Origin: Cichorium intybus
Taxonomy: Eukaryota > Streptophyta > Magnoliopsida > Asterales > Asteraceae
Reading direction: 5' to 3'
Length of the DNA: 64,000 nucleotides
Assembly: GCA_023525715.1 (NCBI GenBank)
Contig: CM042009.1
Coordinates: forward strand, 130,728,211-130,792,210
This document shows, piece after piece, positions 1-11,167 of this stretch. The notes below the pieces were generated by a model that had not been told where the DNA came from, ran no database searches, and saw only the letters and a list, made by a program, of their open reading frames with translations. The translations under genes were made by a program, and so were the position numbers. Numbering within the stretch: position 1 is the stretch's first letter; the number at the start of each line of letters is the position of its first letter.

Positions 1-387
1 GGTCAACACGTAGCTTTGACTACTATTCCAAAATGAGTAACGGAACCGCCATAGCTTCCCAGAATCGTCCTCGAAACTCAGCAACAAACCTTTTTGTTGG
101 CGGGCAGCGTCGATCGGGAAATATACCTCAGCATGTTGTTTGGGAATCACAAGGCGGTTGAGTCTTCCGACGTCGCTTGGAGTGAGGGTTTTTTGAAACA
201 TGGGTTCTTTAGCGAACTCTTCGGTGTTAATGAAATCTTGTTCCGGTTCATGGCTGTGGTTTTGAGTGCTGATGTCGAAACTGGAGGCGGAAGATGGTGG
301 TTGAGGGTGGTGGGAGTAAAAGATGGGGTTATTTTGGGTTTCCATGAGTGATTGAGATAGAATGGAAGAGAAGAGATTGAGGGACAT
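1..387 (-). CDS. B3-domain transcription factor, NGATHA/NGATHA-like type (5' end; 3' part outside window)
   Basis: Reading down the minus strand from the ATG at 385-387 gives 129 codons without a stop, still open at the window edge. Residues 1-60 are a low-complexity leader rich in Ser, Pro and His. From about residue 63 a B3 DNA-binding domain begins: the run TPSDVGRLNRLVIPKQHAE is the hallmark of the RAV/NGATHA/NGATHA-like B3 group, followed by LLLSFEDDSGKLWRFRYSFW and NSSQSYVLT, which are core strands of the fold. By family knowledge such proteins are nuclear regulators of leaf-margin, organ or seed growth. The short MSLN-type N-terminus and the absence of an upstream AP2 domain favour NGATHA or NGATHA-like over RAV. 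The C-terminus, including any RLFGV repression motif, is not visible. No lesion is seen. Confidence 0.9.
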   Translation of the reverse strand, partial: MSLNLFSSILSQSLMETQNNPIFYSHHPQPPSSASSFDISTQNHSHEPEQDFINTEEFAKEPMFQKTLTPSDVGRLNRLVIPKQHAEVYFPIDAARQQKGLLLSFEDDSGKLWRFRYSFWNSSQSYVLT

Positions 388-1029
388 TATGTAGCATGGG
401 AAATGAACAGTAAAGGAGAAAATGTGTATGTCTTAAAGTGGGAATAGTGTGTGTGGGCCAAATAGGGTGTGTGCGAGTGTTCAGAAACAAGTGAAACTTT
501 GATGGAGCTCTACTTTGGACTATATTTAGATTTTATCGAGTTTGAGTACACAATACATGTCTCAAATATATAACCCATCAAATTATTGAATGACATCGAA
601 TTTAGCCCAAGGTTGTGGAGCTCGAGCTCAAGTTTGTTCGACTCGTTTATCGCCATATTAACAAGTACAAAAGGTGTTATCGCAATCTTAATATCTAATG
701 TCTCGCTAGTGAGTGAACGTTACAATTATTTTAGATTTGCATATAAGGTTCAATCAACGATTCACACAATTTATTAGTATTGGTATCAATAAACATTTTG
801 AGATGTTATAATTGGGTAGGTTTTTTTATATGTATTCGCAACTATTTCGTTTTGTGTTTGACAAGTAATTGTACCTTTATCAATTCTTATCAAAATTTTG
901 GATATCCAACAAAAAACTATTAAATTAGTATTTAACAATTTATCACTTAATAAAATTTAGTGAGTGGTATAACTATTCTGGAAAAATCTTAAATTAACTG
1001 TCGGTAATAACCGGCTAATCCAAAAAAAA
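388..1029. other. Upstream region of the B3 gene; no gene seen
   Basis: AT-rich sequence with no convincing coding frame. It should hold the promoter and 5' UTR of the minus-strand B3 gene, but I cannot name a TATA box with confidence; a weak candidate lies near 520-530. Confidence 0.5.
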
Positions 1030-2970
1030 CTTTTACTTCGGTGAGAGTTTTCAGGGGTTCCAGCTCATCACAACTTTAATCTTGGAGAGATTGACTTTTA
1101 TACCTTCACGAGACACAACATGACCAATAAATTGTACTTCTCGCAACCAAAAGTCATATGTAGAAAATTTGACATACAAGCGCTCATCCTTCAAGACTTG
1201 CAAGGTTTCACGTAAATGTCTCTCGTGCTCCTTCTCGTTTTTCAATTAGATCAAGATGTTGTCATTGAAGACAATATCAAATTTATCGAGGAAATGTCTA
1301 CAACCCCTATTCATTAGGTCCATGAAAATGGTTGGAGCATTCGTGATGCCAAACAACATCAGAAGGAATTCATAGTGCCCATATGGGGTTCAGAAAGCAA
1401 TTTTGTCTACATCCTCATCTTTCATCTGCACCTGATGATAATCCGAACGAAGGTCGATCTTTGAAAAGAAATCAACACCTTGAAACTGATCAAACAAATT
1501 ATCTATCCGATGTAAAGGATATTAGTTTTTTTATTATTACTTTATTGAGTTCACCATAGTCAATGCATATACGCATTGACCCGTCTTTTTTGACAAACAA
1601 TATGGGTGCACCCCAAGGAGACAAGCTAGGACATATGAACCTTATCACAGAGATCATGAAGTTTACACATAAGTTCTCTCCATTTCAATAGGGGCAAACT
1701 GGTAAGGTGCTCGTGTGATTCGGGACGCACCTGGAACAAGATCAATGCAAAATTCCACTTGCCTTTCGAGTGGCAAGCCATGCAAATCATCAAGAAATAC
1801 TTCAGGGAAATCCTGAACTAACTTTACATATTTAAACTTCTTTTCTTCTTCTTTCTATCTAGTACATACGTGATAAAGGACTCACATCCTCTATGGATAC
1901 ATTCCCTAACTTTAATGACAGAAATGAGACTTTGCATATTATTCCTTCTTTCACCATACACATATATTTACCACCATCGGGAGCTATGATAGACACCATA
2001 CATTTGCCACAAAGAATATTGGCCTTGTGGGTTCCGAGCCAATGCATGCCCAAAACTATGTGAAATCCTTTGATTCTGATGGGTAATAAACGAGCCTTGA
2101 AAAAATTCCCATCAATATCAATACACTACAAAAAAAAAACCATTTAGTAGCATTTTGTTTTTGTGCCACTATTTTATGTTTTTAGTGTCAATTTACATAT
2201 TAAAAGAACTAAATAGATTTAATGACACATTACAAGTGAATAGTTCTATAACATAATATAATATCGAGATTTGAATGGCATGACAAAGCGACTTATGAAA
2301 ATTACACGATACAAATGAACAGTTCGCACCCGAATAAAAACGAACATATGTTGGAACTGAATTAACAAGTAGTGTATGTGCCACCACATCGTGAGCTTCT
2401 TTTGCTTCTTCCTTGGTTATCTGGAATGCTCTTTCTTTCACCCTGGTCGGTTCAGCCTTTTTGTTATTGGTTGAATTCAAACGTTTCATTTCCTTTTTAG
2501 GATAGTTGACGCTATAGTGACCCTTCTCGTTACATGAAAAGCACTTGATGTCTTTCACTTTTCAATCTTTAGTCTTGTGGCCCACTAGACCATAGTTGAA
2601 ACATTCATTTGATCATTTTCTACATTCCTTGTAATGGAGCTTTCCACACTTCTTACATTCTCGTGCTCCATCATTCTTCAAGGAATTTGAAGAAAAACGG
2701 CTCTTCTTACTTGATACTGAAGAACCACCAATTTTTTTCTCACCAATGGTTGTCATTCCTTGACTTACTTCAAGAACACGTCTTCCACCTTAGCAATCGC
2801 TTCTCATAACCCCGTCAAGAGTGGCGGATTTGCCAACTTCCACCAAGTAATCACCGGGCAAGCCACTAAGATAACGGTTCACCCGTCCCAACTCTATGGG
2901 AAGAGTAATATGATCGTGATTATGAAACAAATGTCATGGGACAATAGAATATGATTGACGAAAGGTGTGG
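1030..2970 (-). mobile_element. Decayed Ty3/gypsy gag-pol relic
   Basis: Read on the minus strand, the order is gag scraps (about 2970-2560), a CCHC zinc knuckle (CFSCNEKGHY near 2550), an aspartic-protease remnant in which the active-site D has become Y (FYSGANCSFVS, near 2320), a post-protease GMHWLGTHKA block (near 2050), and reverse transcriptase pieces ending in FIGHVVSREG and KIKVVMSWNP (near 1060-1110). Stops and frame changes interrupt every domain, and no LTRs are seen. The zinc-knuckle to RAFQ-T-EEA linker resembles the element at 61-63 kb, so the lineage may be the same (inference). A stretch of about 95 bp at 2125-2230 that breaks the protease-RT junction looks like a small foreign insert. 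Confidence 0.8.
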
Positions 2971-3760
2971 CAGAAGATCAAGATGAAGAGTAAAAGTTAG
3001 TTGAACTAACTTCCATGGTGAGTACATATGTAACTTTGAAATTAGGCACATGTCATTCTTTTATTTCATTACAAATACTTTCTTTTAAGTATACTTATAC
3101 ATATGATTGGAAATTTGTAATAAATTTCTATGTTAATACAATGCTTTTATAATGTATTACTATACAAATGATCGATAGTATATTTTGAAATGTTTTATTC
3201 ACAACTTCTTCTCACATGATAGTATTGGCATGAATCATGGCATAATATATTAGATGTAGGGTATGATTGCATTTGGAAATAGTTGTTGTATTATATGCAT
3301 ACACACCTATAAGTGGCATTACTTTTGTAGGATCAATAGACAACCATCTTAATAAGGGATGGTGACATTATTTTGCCAATTAAACCGCTAAGTTGTGACT
3401 TTTAAATATGTAAGTTCTTGTAGGATTGAGATGTTCATCCTAATGGCAAAAGGATTAGACGATTTTGACAATAGGGACATAGACTCCCAAAACTTATGTG
3501 TGATTAGAATCATTCATTATATTTCATTATATTGCATAATAGCATGAAATTATGATATAAAAGTGTAGTATGTTTCAATATGAAAGTTTATTAAATATGG
3601 AAAGGATCAATTAATGTGTCAAAGAATATCATGATTATGTTTTTCAAAAAGGAGAATGTTTAGAAGTAAGGTTTTGGAATGCAATGTTTTCGAAAAGTGC
3701 AAAGTCTTTTGAACTTCAAATAGTTTAAAATGCAAAATGATCTGGAAATATTTTTTTTTT
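2971..3760. other. AT-rich intergenic stretch; nothing recognised
   Basis: No coding frame, terminal repeat or RNA gene could be supported here. It ends at the GAAAT target-site copy (3761-3765) that flanks the solo LTR. Confidence 0.5.
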
Positions 3761-4112
3761 GAAATTGTAACACCCGGTTTCTCATACAAAGTACACCCAA
3801 AATTTTGCAAACAATTATACATTAAAAATGGGTATACTTGCACTCAACCCAGGAAAAACAAGATGTTATCAAACATTAATTACACAAAAGGTCCTTAAAA
3901 TTTGACCAGGCATTACAAATAAACCTAACACAACTAAATGACATGCTTTGAGTTGTCCATCTCTCTTTATCACATACCTTCCCCTATCACTGCTACAGAT
4001 ACCTGCAAAACAACAAACAACTCAAGTGTAAGCTTATAAAGCTTAGTGAGTAATCTTAATCACACTCCATAAATCTTTCTCAATAACATCCTCATCATTC
4101 TTTTTTGCTAAT

Positions 4113-5211
4113 TGACAACGCCTAGTGATATCAAGTATTTTAGGTGTTGTTGAGCCCTGTTCTTGGTAAAATTATATCATATATGCATGGGTATTCTCAC
4201 TTTTCGTGTCAGGACTTGTCTGGAGAAAAAGAGCATAAACAGGGACTAAAAGTGTACAAAAAGGAAAAAGTATGGAAAGAATGCAAATCAAGAGAAGACG
4301 TACGCGCGCCGCGGATTTATATCCTGCGCGACGCGGATGTAAGGCGGTGGAACACATTTAAATGACGATAAAACGGGGAACGGATAAGTACGCGCGCCGC
4401 GGATTTCACATTTGTGCGGCGCGGTCACGGGAAATTTGCAACTATAAATAGAGGCATTTCCGGCCGAAAACCCTAGCAAAGACTTGGTGTAAACATCGAC
4501 CTAAGCTCTTTGACTCGAGGAATCCATTTCAGAAGCTATAATTTGGTATTTTCATGTTTTTAGATTTTATTTCACTTTAGTTAAATGTTTGTAAGCTTGA
4601 GTTGAATCTTTGGGTGTGACAACCATCGATCTCCAGCTTAGGGTTCTGTTTTTAGTAGTGTTTAGCTACTGATTTTGATGTTTGGATATTGGTTTTGATA
4701 AATGCAATCATTCGGTTAATGTTAATATTGGTTTTTCGGTGTTTTGGATGTTAGTTTGTTATTTGGTTGTTTGATTGTGATTGAACTTGTTTGTGACTCG
4801 GTTGGGACTGTTTTCCTTTGCTGAAAACAGTAGCTAACTTGGTTAGGTTAGGCATTAAACCTTGGCTATTAACTGTCTCATAGGACTGTTAGTTATTAGC
4901 TAGTTTATGCTATGCTCGGTTTTGTTAGTTTGGATGCCTTCAATTGCTCCTGATTCAGAGATGTACTTCTGAGTTCAGAAAGTAACTAGGTCATTTGGAC
5001 ATAGCTAAGCTTGGCTTGGGTGTTTGAATATTGCTTTGAGGTAGACAGATAGAAATTAATTCCTCCGACTATAGCCGTGACACTATTAGTTGGTAATCTC
5101 TCATCTAGGCTGACCACGTAGCTCCTGTGGATCGACCCTGACTCCACTATACTAGTGTATGTTAGGTTATTTCTTATTTTTGACCGCATGACGACCTCTG
5201 CGTGCACGTCA
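4113..5211 (+). repeat. Athila 5' LTR
   Basis: A 1099-bp LTR starting TGACAACG and ending GTCA. U3 holds two twin GC motifs (4304-4336 and 4392-4424) directly upstream of the TATA box. It is nearly identical to 14533-15633. Confidence 0.93.
4443..4450 (+). promoter_or_regulatory. TATA box of the Athila 5' LTR
   Basis: TATAAATA about 20 bp downstream of the second GC pair. Transcription would be expected to start about 30 bp further on, near 4475. The 3' LTR copy is at 14863-14870. Confidence 0.7.
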
Positions 5212-5216
5212 AATTT

Positions 5217-5234
5217 TGGCGCCGCTGCCGGGGA
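5217..5234 (+). other. Athila primer-binding site (tRNA-Asp type)
   Basis: TGGCGCCGCTGCCGGGGA, 5 bp downstream of the 5' LTR. It resembles the tRNA-Asp 3' end complement known for Athila and Calypso elements. Confidence 0.8.
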
Positions 5235-5341
5235 GCTGTGAGCTTAGAATAGGTGAGTAGTAGGAACTTATTTCTTGCTTTTTGAAATTTGATTTTTGAG
5301 TAATTTTCATTTTGGTTTTTGTGGGCGTGTTGCACTAGTGC

Positions 5342-8300
5342 ATGCGTACCCGCAGGGGAGAGCAAGCATCCCCATTACAGTTTGATTCTGAAATAGAACG
5401 TACTGCGCGCAAACTCCGTGCCCGTAGGCGTTTGAGCATCATGAATTATAGTCAAGTTAGCAGTAGTCCGGTTAGTATTGCCCAGGACCCAGCAGGTGAG
5501 GCAACTGGGAGGTTTTCTATCCCTCCACTTTCAGAATTTCAGTTTGGAAGTTCGAGTGCGTCTGGTGGTGCAGTTTCAGCCCCTGCACCCATACCATCAT
5601 GCACTCCACCATCTATTCCACCATTTTTACCCGCTTCTCAACCACAATCCATCAATCCCTTTACATCTGCTATGACTTGGGGAGAGCCGACCCGAGATGG
5701 CACCCCAATTCCTAGACAGCATACACCAACATCACAACCACAACCAGCCCTCTTTAAACCTCAACCTACATACCAACCAACACAACCTATACACTTTCAA
5801 CCACCGCATCAACCGCAATACCAATACCCAGAGACGGAGGAAGTGTACGACGAAGAAGATGAAGGATGGGTGCCACCGGCACCGCAACCACAATGGAACC
5901 GAGGTCGGGGACCTCCCAGGCGAGCACCACCATACCAACCAGGTCAGCGGGAGTACAATGATCATCTTTACGGTAACCCCGCTCAACCCTTACATTTTGC
6001 ACAACCGAGACGGCAATCGGTTGCATCACATTTCCAACCGCGGGAATATGATGATTCGTCGCCGATCTATATTCCTGATAACATAGATTCGCAAGTAGAA
6101 ATCAAACCTCAATTATTAGGAATATTAACTCAGTTTAGGGGATACAAGACTGACGACCCTTATAATCATTTGTATGAATTCTTAGCAATCGCCAACGCCA
6201 ACACTCCTAGGAATACTGACAGAGATATTTTTAGGCTTAGACTGTTTCCATTCACCCTTAAGGATAAAGCCAAGTATTGGTTTACATCCTTACCATCAAA
6301 TAGTATTACTAGTTGGGAACAACTCAAGGCGAAGTTTTTGCAAGAATTCTATCCAGTCAGTAAAACCACGGAGATTAGACGAGCGATACAAGATTTTCAG
6401 CAAAAACCTGGAGAGGCTTTTCATGAAGCATTTGACAGACTAAAAGAGCTGCTGAGATCTTGTCCACATCATGAAGTTCCTAAGTGGCAGCTGGTCAAAT
6501 TATTTTTCGAAGGAGTTAATGAAACGCACCAGGTCATGATAAATGCCTCGTCAAGCGGGACATTTATGTGGCAAGAGCCAGATGATGCCTGGAGATTTTT
6601 GGAGCAGCTGAGTTTAGGATCAAAAGTCAGTGGGTCAATGAAGGATAAGACTGTATATGTAGCAAATGTCGAAGCAGAGAACAAATGGAAAGCTGAGATT
6701 CAAAAGGAGCTCACTGCTGTTACAAAAAGGTTCAATCAGATGCTCGAGAGATTTCAACAAGAAAAAGGAGCATACGTGTTACATGGGCAAAGCATCTGCA
6801 ATACATGTGGAAAAGTAGGACACAATCATAATGAGTGTTCAATGACTCATGAGGAAATAAGTCAAGTGCATGGATATGGTCGATTTCACAACACACCAAG
6901 ACCATTCCGAAGCAATCAGCAACGAGAATCAAGACAGCCACCTATAAGGCAACAACAGGTGCAAACTCCACCTTCATCAGGAAGTACGAACATTGGTTTG
7001 CAAGAAATATTCGGGTTACTAGTGCAACTTCAGGAGGTAGAGAAATCTAATTCAGAAGCAATCTTGAGACTAGGAGAGTCTCTTGGCAAAATAGAAAAAC
7101 AAAAAGCAAAGGAGCAGGAGCAATCACACAAAATGCAAGTCAATGAAGTCATCACACTTAGGAGTGGGAAGAAGGTAGATAACAAGGTTGCAGCTCCGGT
7201 TAATGATGATGACAGTGATGTGGAAATAGTTTTTGATGAAAAAGAAGAATTGGAAAGAGAAAAGAGGAAGAATAAAGAGGAGCAGGTGCAGAAGAAGAAG
7301 ACGAGTACTTGGGAAAAAGGAGAATCAAGTGGAACAGTTCCTTTTCCTACAGCCTTAGAAAAGCCGGAAAAAGGACCATTTGGGAAGAAGGGACCACAAG
7401 CTGAAGATATGTGGGAATTGTTTAGCCAAATCAAAGTAAACATTCCTTTGGTTAAACTCATCAAGGAGGTTCCTGCGTATGCTAAATTTCTCAAGGACAT
7501 GTGTATACACAAGAAGCATATTCTGTCTCACCTGCCTAAGATGATTAGCTTACCCGAGAATGTAAGCTCTATCCTCATGGATGCACTTCCGCCAAAGATG
7601 AAAGATCCAGGAGTCCCTCTCATTTCCGTAGATTTAGGCAATGTGCATATCAAAAGGGCTCTCTTAGATTTAGGTGCAAGCGTGAATATACTGCCGGGGC
7701 AGTTATTCGACAAGCATGAGTTCGGTACTATGAAATCTACTGATGTAATTTTGCAATTGGCCGATAAATCCACCAAGGTTCCTAGGGGCATGTTAGTTGA
7801 TGTAATCATCAGGGTAGGAGAATTTTACTACCCAGCAGAATTTCTTGTTTTGGACACTCGTCAAGCAACAAATGGTGAGCAACCGACAATTATCCTAGGG
7901 CGGCCGTTTTTGGCCACGGCCAATGCAAATATTGCTTGTCGTACTGGAGAAACGGGGATATCTTTTGGACACCGACAGGCTAAGATCAACATTTTCAATG
8001 CAGATCTCAAAGGCCGTAACATGGAAGAAGAGGAATGCTATCAAGTGGACATCATAGATGAACTGGTGCAGCAATATGCCCCAGAGGTACTTCAAGAAGA
8101 AGAAATAGAAATTCAGGAGGAAGCAATTGTTGGCAGAACAGAAACACAAAATATGGAAGAGAAAAAAGGATTCAAGTCCGAGGAATGCGCGCATATAGAG
8201 AAGTTACCAACAGAGATTCCAAAGACATTAAAGCCCTCCTTACAAGAACCACCAAAGTTGGAGCTGAAACCCTTACCAGAACATCTGAAGTATGCCTTTT

Positions 8301-11167
8301 TAGGGGAGAAAGATACTTTACCAGTAATTGTAGCAGCCAACTTGACGGAGAAGCAAGAACTTGAATTGCTGAAAGTATTGTCCAAACATAAGGAGGCTAT
8401 TGGTTGGACAATTGCGGACCTAAAAGGGATTAGTCCGACTACATGCATGCATCGCATTATCACAGAAGAAGGAGCTAAACCTGCCAGAGATACGCAAAGA
8501 AGGTTGAATCCCAACTTAAAAGAAGTTGTCAAAAAGGAGGTTCTTAAATGGTTGGACGCAGGAATCATTTATCCTATTTCCGACAGTGAATGGGTTAGCC
8601 CGACGCAGACTGTGCCGAAAAAGTCAGGAATTACTGTAGTAGATACTAAGGATGGTGACAAGATATCAACGAGACCTGTGACTGGATGGCGGGTTTGTAT
8701 TGACTATCGGAAACTTAATGCTGCCACGTCTAAAGATCATTTTCCATTACCCTTCATCGACCAAATTGTGGAAAAATTAGCCGGGCAAAAGTACTACTGT
8801 TTTTTGGATGGATACTCAGGGTATAATCAGATTGCAATTCATCCAGAAGATCAGGCGAAGACAACGTTTACATGTCCTTATGGTACTTTTGCTTTTCGCA
8901 GAATGCCATTTGGATTATGTAACGCACCGGCAACATTTCAACGATGTATGATGGCAATTTTTTCTGACATGATCGGGGAGGCTCTAGAAATCTTCATGGA
9001 TGATTTCTCAATTTTTGGACCTACATTTGAGGCTTGTTTAGATCAATTGGAGAAGGTGCTGAAAAGATGTGTGGAAACAAACTTGGTTCTTTCATGGGAG
9101 AAAAGCGATTTTATGGTACGAGAAGGAATAGTATTGGGACATGTGGTTTCTGAAAGAGGATTCGAAGTCGATCGCGCTAAAGTTAAGGTCATATCCACAT
9201 TGCCACCTCCAACATCGGTGAAAGGAGTTAGATCATTCTTGGGGCATGCAGGATTTTATCGCAGATTCATTAAAGATTTTAGCGCTATCTCTAAGCCCCT
9301 CTGCGGTCTTCTGTTAAAGGACGCACCATTTATTTTTGATGATGAATGTACAAAGGCATTCAATATCCTTAAAAATAAATTGGTCGAGGCCCCCATCCTG
9401 AAGCCACCTGACTGGACACAACCTTTCGAGATAATGTGTGACGCTAGCGACTACGCCGCCGGTGCAGTGTTAGGACAGAAAATTGATAGGAAGCCCATTG
9501 TCATTTGCTATGCTAGTAAAACTTTTTCCGAAGCTCAATTGAATTACATAACCACTGAAAAAGAGTTATTAGCTGTAGTGTTTGCTTTAGATAAATTCAG
9601 ATCTTATATCTGGGGATCCAAAGTGGTGGTTTACACTGACCACAGTGCAGTTCGACAATTTCTCACAAAAAAAGAATCCAAACCTCGATTAATCAGGTGG
9701 ATTCTTCTGCTGCAAGAATTCGATATAGACATCAAAGACAAGAAGGGAGCTGAGAACGTGGTAGCAGATCATCTTTCAAGACAACCAGTTGAAGGACTGG
9801 AAACAGGAATTCAAGATTCATTTCCCGACGAACAGCTGTTAGAAGTCAATGGAGCTCCATGGTACGCAAATTATGTAAATTTCCTGGCTACAGGAGCAAT
9901 ACCAAAACATTGGACGAAACAACGGCAGAAGCAATTTCGCACGTACGCAAAGAGATTCATTTGGGACGATCCAGACCTTTTCAAGGTAGGAGAAGATCAG
10001 ATAATTCGTCGATGTGTGCCGGACAATGAAATTGGTAAAGTGTTGGATCTCTGCCATGCGTCAGCATATGGAGGACACTTCAGTGGAAGGAAAACCGGAT
10101 ATAAAGTTCTCGAATCCGGATTGTATTGGCCGACTATCTTTCGAGACGCACATAGGACCGCCAAAGAGTGCCTCAATTGTCAGCAATTAGGAAATATATC
10201 AAAAAGGGATCAAATGCCATTGAATCCAATTTTGGTGGTAGACATCTTTGATGTCTGGGGAATCGATTTTATGGGTCCATTCCCCACATCACATGGATAC
10301 GTCTACATTTTGGTGGCAGTAGATTATGTTTCAAAATGGATTGAGGCCGAAGCAACTCGTACAAATGACCATCACGTGGTGTGCAAATTTGTGAAGAAAA
10401 ATATCTTCACCAGGCATGGAGTCCCAAGGGTAATCATTAGTGACGGAGGATCGTATTTCAAGAATTTCAAGTTCGGAAGATTGCTGAAACATTATGGGGT
10501 AAATCATCGCATTGCAACGCCTTATCACCCACAGACTAGTGGCCAAGTCGAAGTATCCAATAGGCAAATCAAAGAGATCCTTCAGAAGACTGTCAAGACG
10601 GATAGAAAAGATTGGTCGTTAAGGTTAGATGACGCATTGTGGGCATACCGGACAGCATACAAAACACCGATTGGAACCACTCCATATCGGTTGGTTTATG
10701 GGAAGGGATGTCATCTGCCAGTGGAAATCGCCAATCGTGCCTTATGGGCTGTCAAGAAAGTCAACATGGAATACACGGCTGCCGGAAAAGAAAGAAAATT
10801 TCAGTTGTCCGAGCTAGAGGAATTACGGGATGAAGCCTATGAGAACGCAGCCACTTACAAATCAAAGATGAAGCGATATCACGACGCAAAGATGCGACTG
10901 AAAGTCTTTGAAGTGGGGCAAAAAGTTTGGTTGTACAACTCAAGACTGAAGATGTTTCCAGGAAAATTGAGAAGTAAGTGGAATGGTCCTTACAAAGTAA
11001 TCGGCACTACAGATTATGGTGCAGTCGAAATCCAGGACTTAAAAGATGGGCAACCATTTAAAGTCAATGGCCATAGACTTAAACCTTACATTACTACAGG
11101 CACATTCCAGAACTTAGAAATTGAGACGGTCGAATTCATAAAAGAAATTCCAACGTATACTACATAA
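5342..11167 (+). CDS. Athila Gag-Pol polyprotein, 1941 aa, intact
   Basis: A single uninterrupted frame from the ATG at 5342 to the stop at 11165-11167. In order: Pro/Gln-rich N-terminus (1-240); Gag core with the Ty3-type capsid signature around KYWFTSL (about residue 320); CCHC knuckle CNTCGKVGHNHNEC (about 485); Lys/Glu linker; aspartic protease with LDLGAS (about 774); reverse transcriptase with the catalytic FMDDFS (about 1217); RNase H starting DASDYAAGAVLG (about 1366); integrase with an HHCC zinc region and D, D, E residues in IDFMGPF (about 1640), SDGG (about 1700) and VEVSNRQIKE (about 1735). Gag and Pol are fused with no frameshift or stop, as in other Athila elements. The frame starts about 107 bp after the primer-binding site. 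No catalytic residue is missing, so the protein is plausibly functional. Confidence 0.95.
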   Translation: MRTRRGEQASPLQFDSEIERTARKLRARRRLSIMNYSQVSSSPVSIAQDPAGEATGRFSIPPLSEFQFGSSSASGGAVSAPAPIPSCTPPSIPPFLPASQPQSINPFTSAMTWGEPTRDGTPIPRQHTPTSQPQPALFKPQPTYQPTQPIHFQPPHQPQYQYPETEEVYDEEDEGWVPPAPQPQWNRGRGPPRRAPPYQPGQREYNDHLYGNPAQPLHFAQPRRQSVASHFQPREYDDSSPIYIPDNIDSQVEIKPQLLGILTQFRGYKTDDPYNHLYEFLAIANANTPRNTDRDIFRLRLFPFTLKDKAKYWFTSLPSNSITSWEQLKAKFLQEFYPVSKTTEIRRAIQDFQQKPGEAFHEAFDRLKELLRSCPHHEVPKWQLVKLFFEGVNETHQVMINASSSGTFMWQEPDDAWRFLEQLSLGSKVSGSMKDKTVYVANVEAENKWKAEIQKELTAVTKRFNQMLERFQQEKGAYVLHGQSICNTCGKVGHNHNECSMTHEEISQVHGYGRFHNTPRPFRSNQQRESRQPPIRQQQVQTPPSSGSTNIGLQEIFGLLVQLQEVEKSNSEAILRLGESLGKIEKQKAKEQEQSHKMQVNEVITLRSGKKVDNKVAAPVNDDDSDVEIVFDEKEELEREKRKNKEEQVQKKKTSTWEKGESSGTVPFPTALEKPEKGPFGKKGPQAEDMWELFSQIKVNIPLVKLIKEVPAYAKFLKDMCIHKKHILSHLPKMISLPENVSSILMDALPPKMKDPGVPLISVDLGNVHIKRALLDLGASVNILPGQLFDKHEFGTMKSTDVILQLADKSTKVPRGMLVDVIIRVGEFYYPAEFLVLDTRQATNGEQPTIILGRPFLATANANIACRTGETGISFGHRQAKINIFNADLKGRNMEEEECYQVDIIDELVQQYAPEVLQEEEIEIQEEAIVGRTETQNMEEKKGFKSEECAHIEKLPTEIPKTLKPSLQEPPKLELKPLPEHLKYAFLGEKDTLPVIVAANLTEKQELELLKVLSKHKEAIGWTIADLKGISPTTCMHRIITEEGAKPARDTQRRLNPNLKEVVKKEVLKWLDAGIIYPISDSEWVSPTQTVPKKSGITVVDTKDGDKISTRPVTGWRVCIDYRKLNAATSKDHFPLPFIDQIVEKLAGQKYYCFLDGYSGYNQIAIHPEDQAKTTFTCPYGTFAFRRMPFGLCNAPATFQRCMMAIFSDMIGEALEIFMDDFSIFGPTFEACLDQLEKVLKRCVETNLVLSWEKSDFMVREGIVLGHVVSERGFEVDRAKVKVISTLPPPTSVKGVRSFLGHAGFYRRFIKDFSAISKPLCGLLLKDAPFIFDDECTKAFNILKNKLVEAPILKPPDWTQPFEIMCDASDYAAGAVLGQKIDRKPIVICYASKTFSEAQLNYITTEKELLAVVFALDKFRSYIWGSKVVVYTDHSAVRQFLTKKESKPRLIRWILLLQEFDIDIKDKKGAENVVADHLSRQPVEGLETGIQDSFPDEQLLEVNGAPWYANYVNFLATGAIPKHWTKQRQKQFRTYAKRFIWDDPDLFKVGEDQIIRRCVPDNEIGKVLDLCHASAYGGHFSGRKTGYKVLESGLYWPTIFRDAHRTAKECLNCQQLGNISKRDQMPLNPILVVDIFDVWGIDFMGPFPTSHGYVYILVAVDYVSKWIEAEATRTNDHHVVCKFVKKNIFTRHGVPRVIISDGGSYFKNFKFGRLLKHYGVNHRIATPYHPQTSGQVEVSNRQIKEILQKTVKTDRKDWSLRLDDALWAYRTAYKTPIGTTPYRLVYGKGCHLPVEIANRALWAVKKVNMEYTAAGKERKFQLSELEELRDEAYENAATYKSKMKRYHDAKMRLKVFEVGQKVWLYNSRLKMFPGKLRSKWNGPYKVIGTTDYGAVEIQDLKDGQPFKVNGHRLKPYITTGTFQNLEIETVEFIKEIPTYTT

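Noticed and set aside
2124..2135. CACTACAAAAAA as a CACTA terminus
   Set aside because: No opposite terminus or subterminal repeats, and the foreign insert around it is only about 95 bp.
4144..4365. Small open frames in the Athila LTR (also at 14567-14785)
   Set aside because: They are LTR noncoding sequence through the GC motifs; identical in both LTRs because LTRs are copies.
7030..7512. Minus-strand open frames inside Athila gag-pol
   Set aside because: Antisense shadows of an intact coding frame, rich in Ser/Phe as expected for the complement of Glu/Lys-rich codons.
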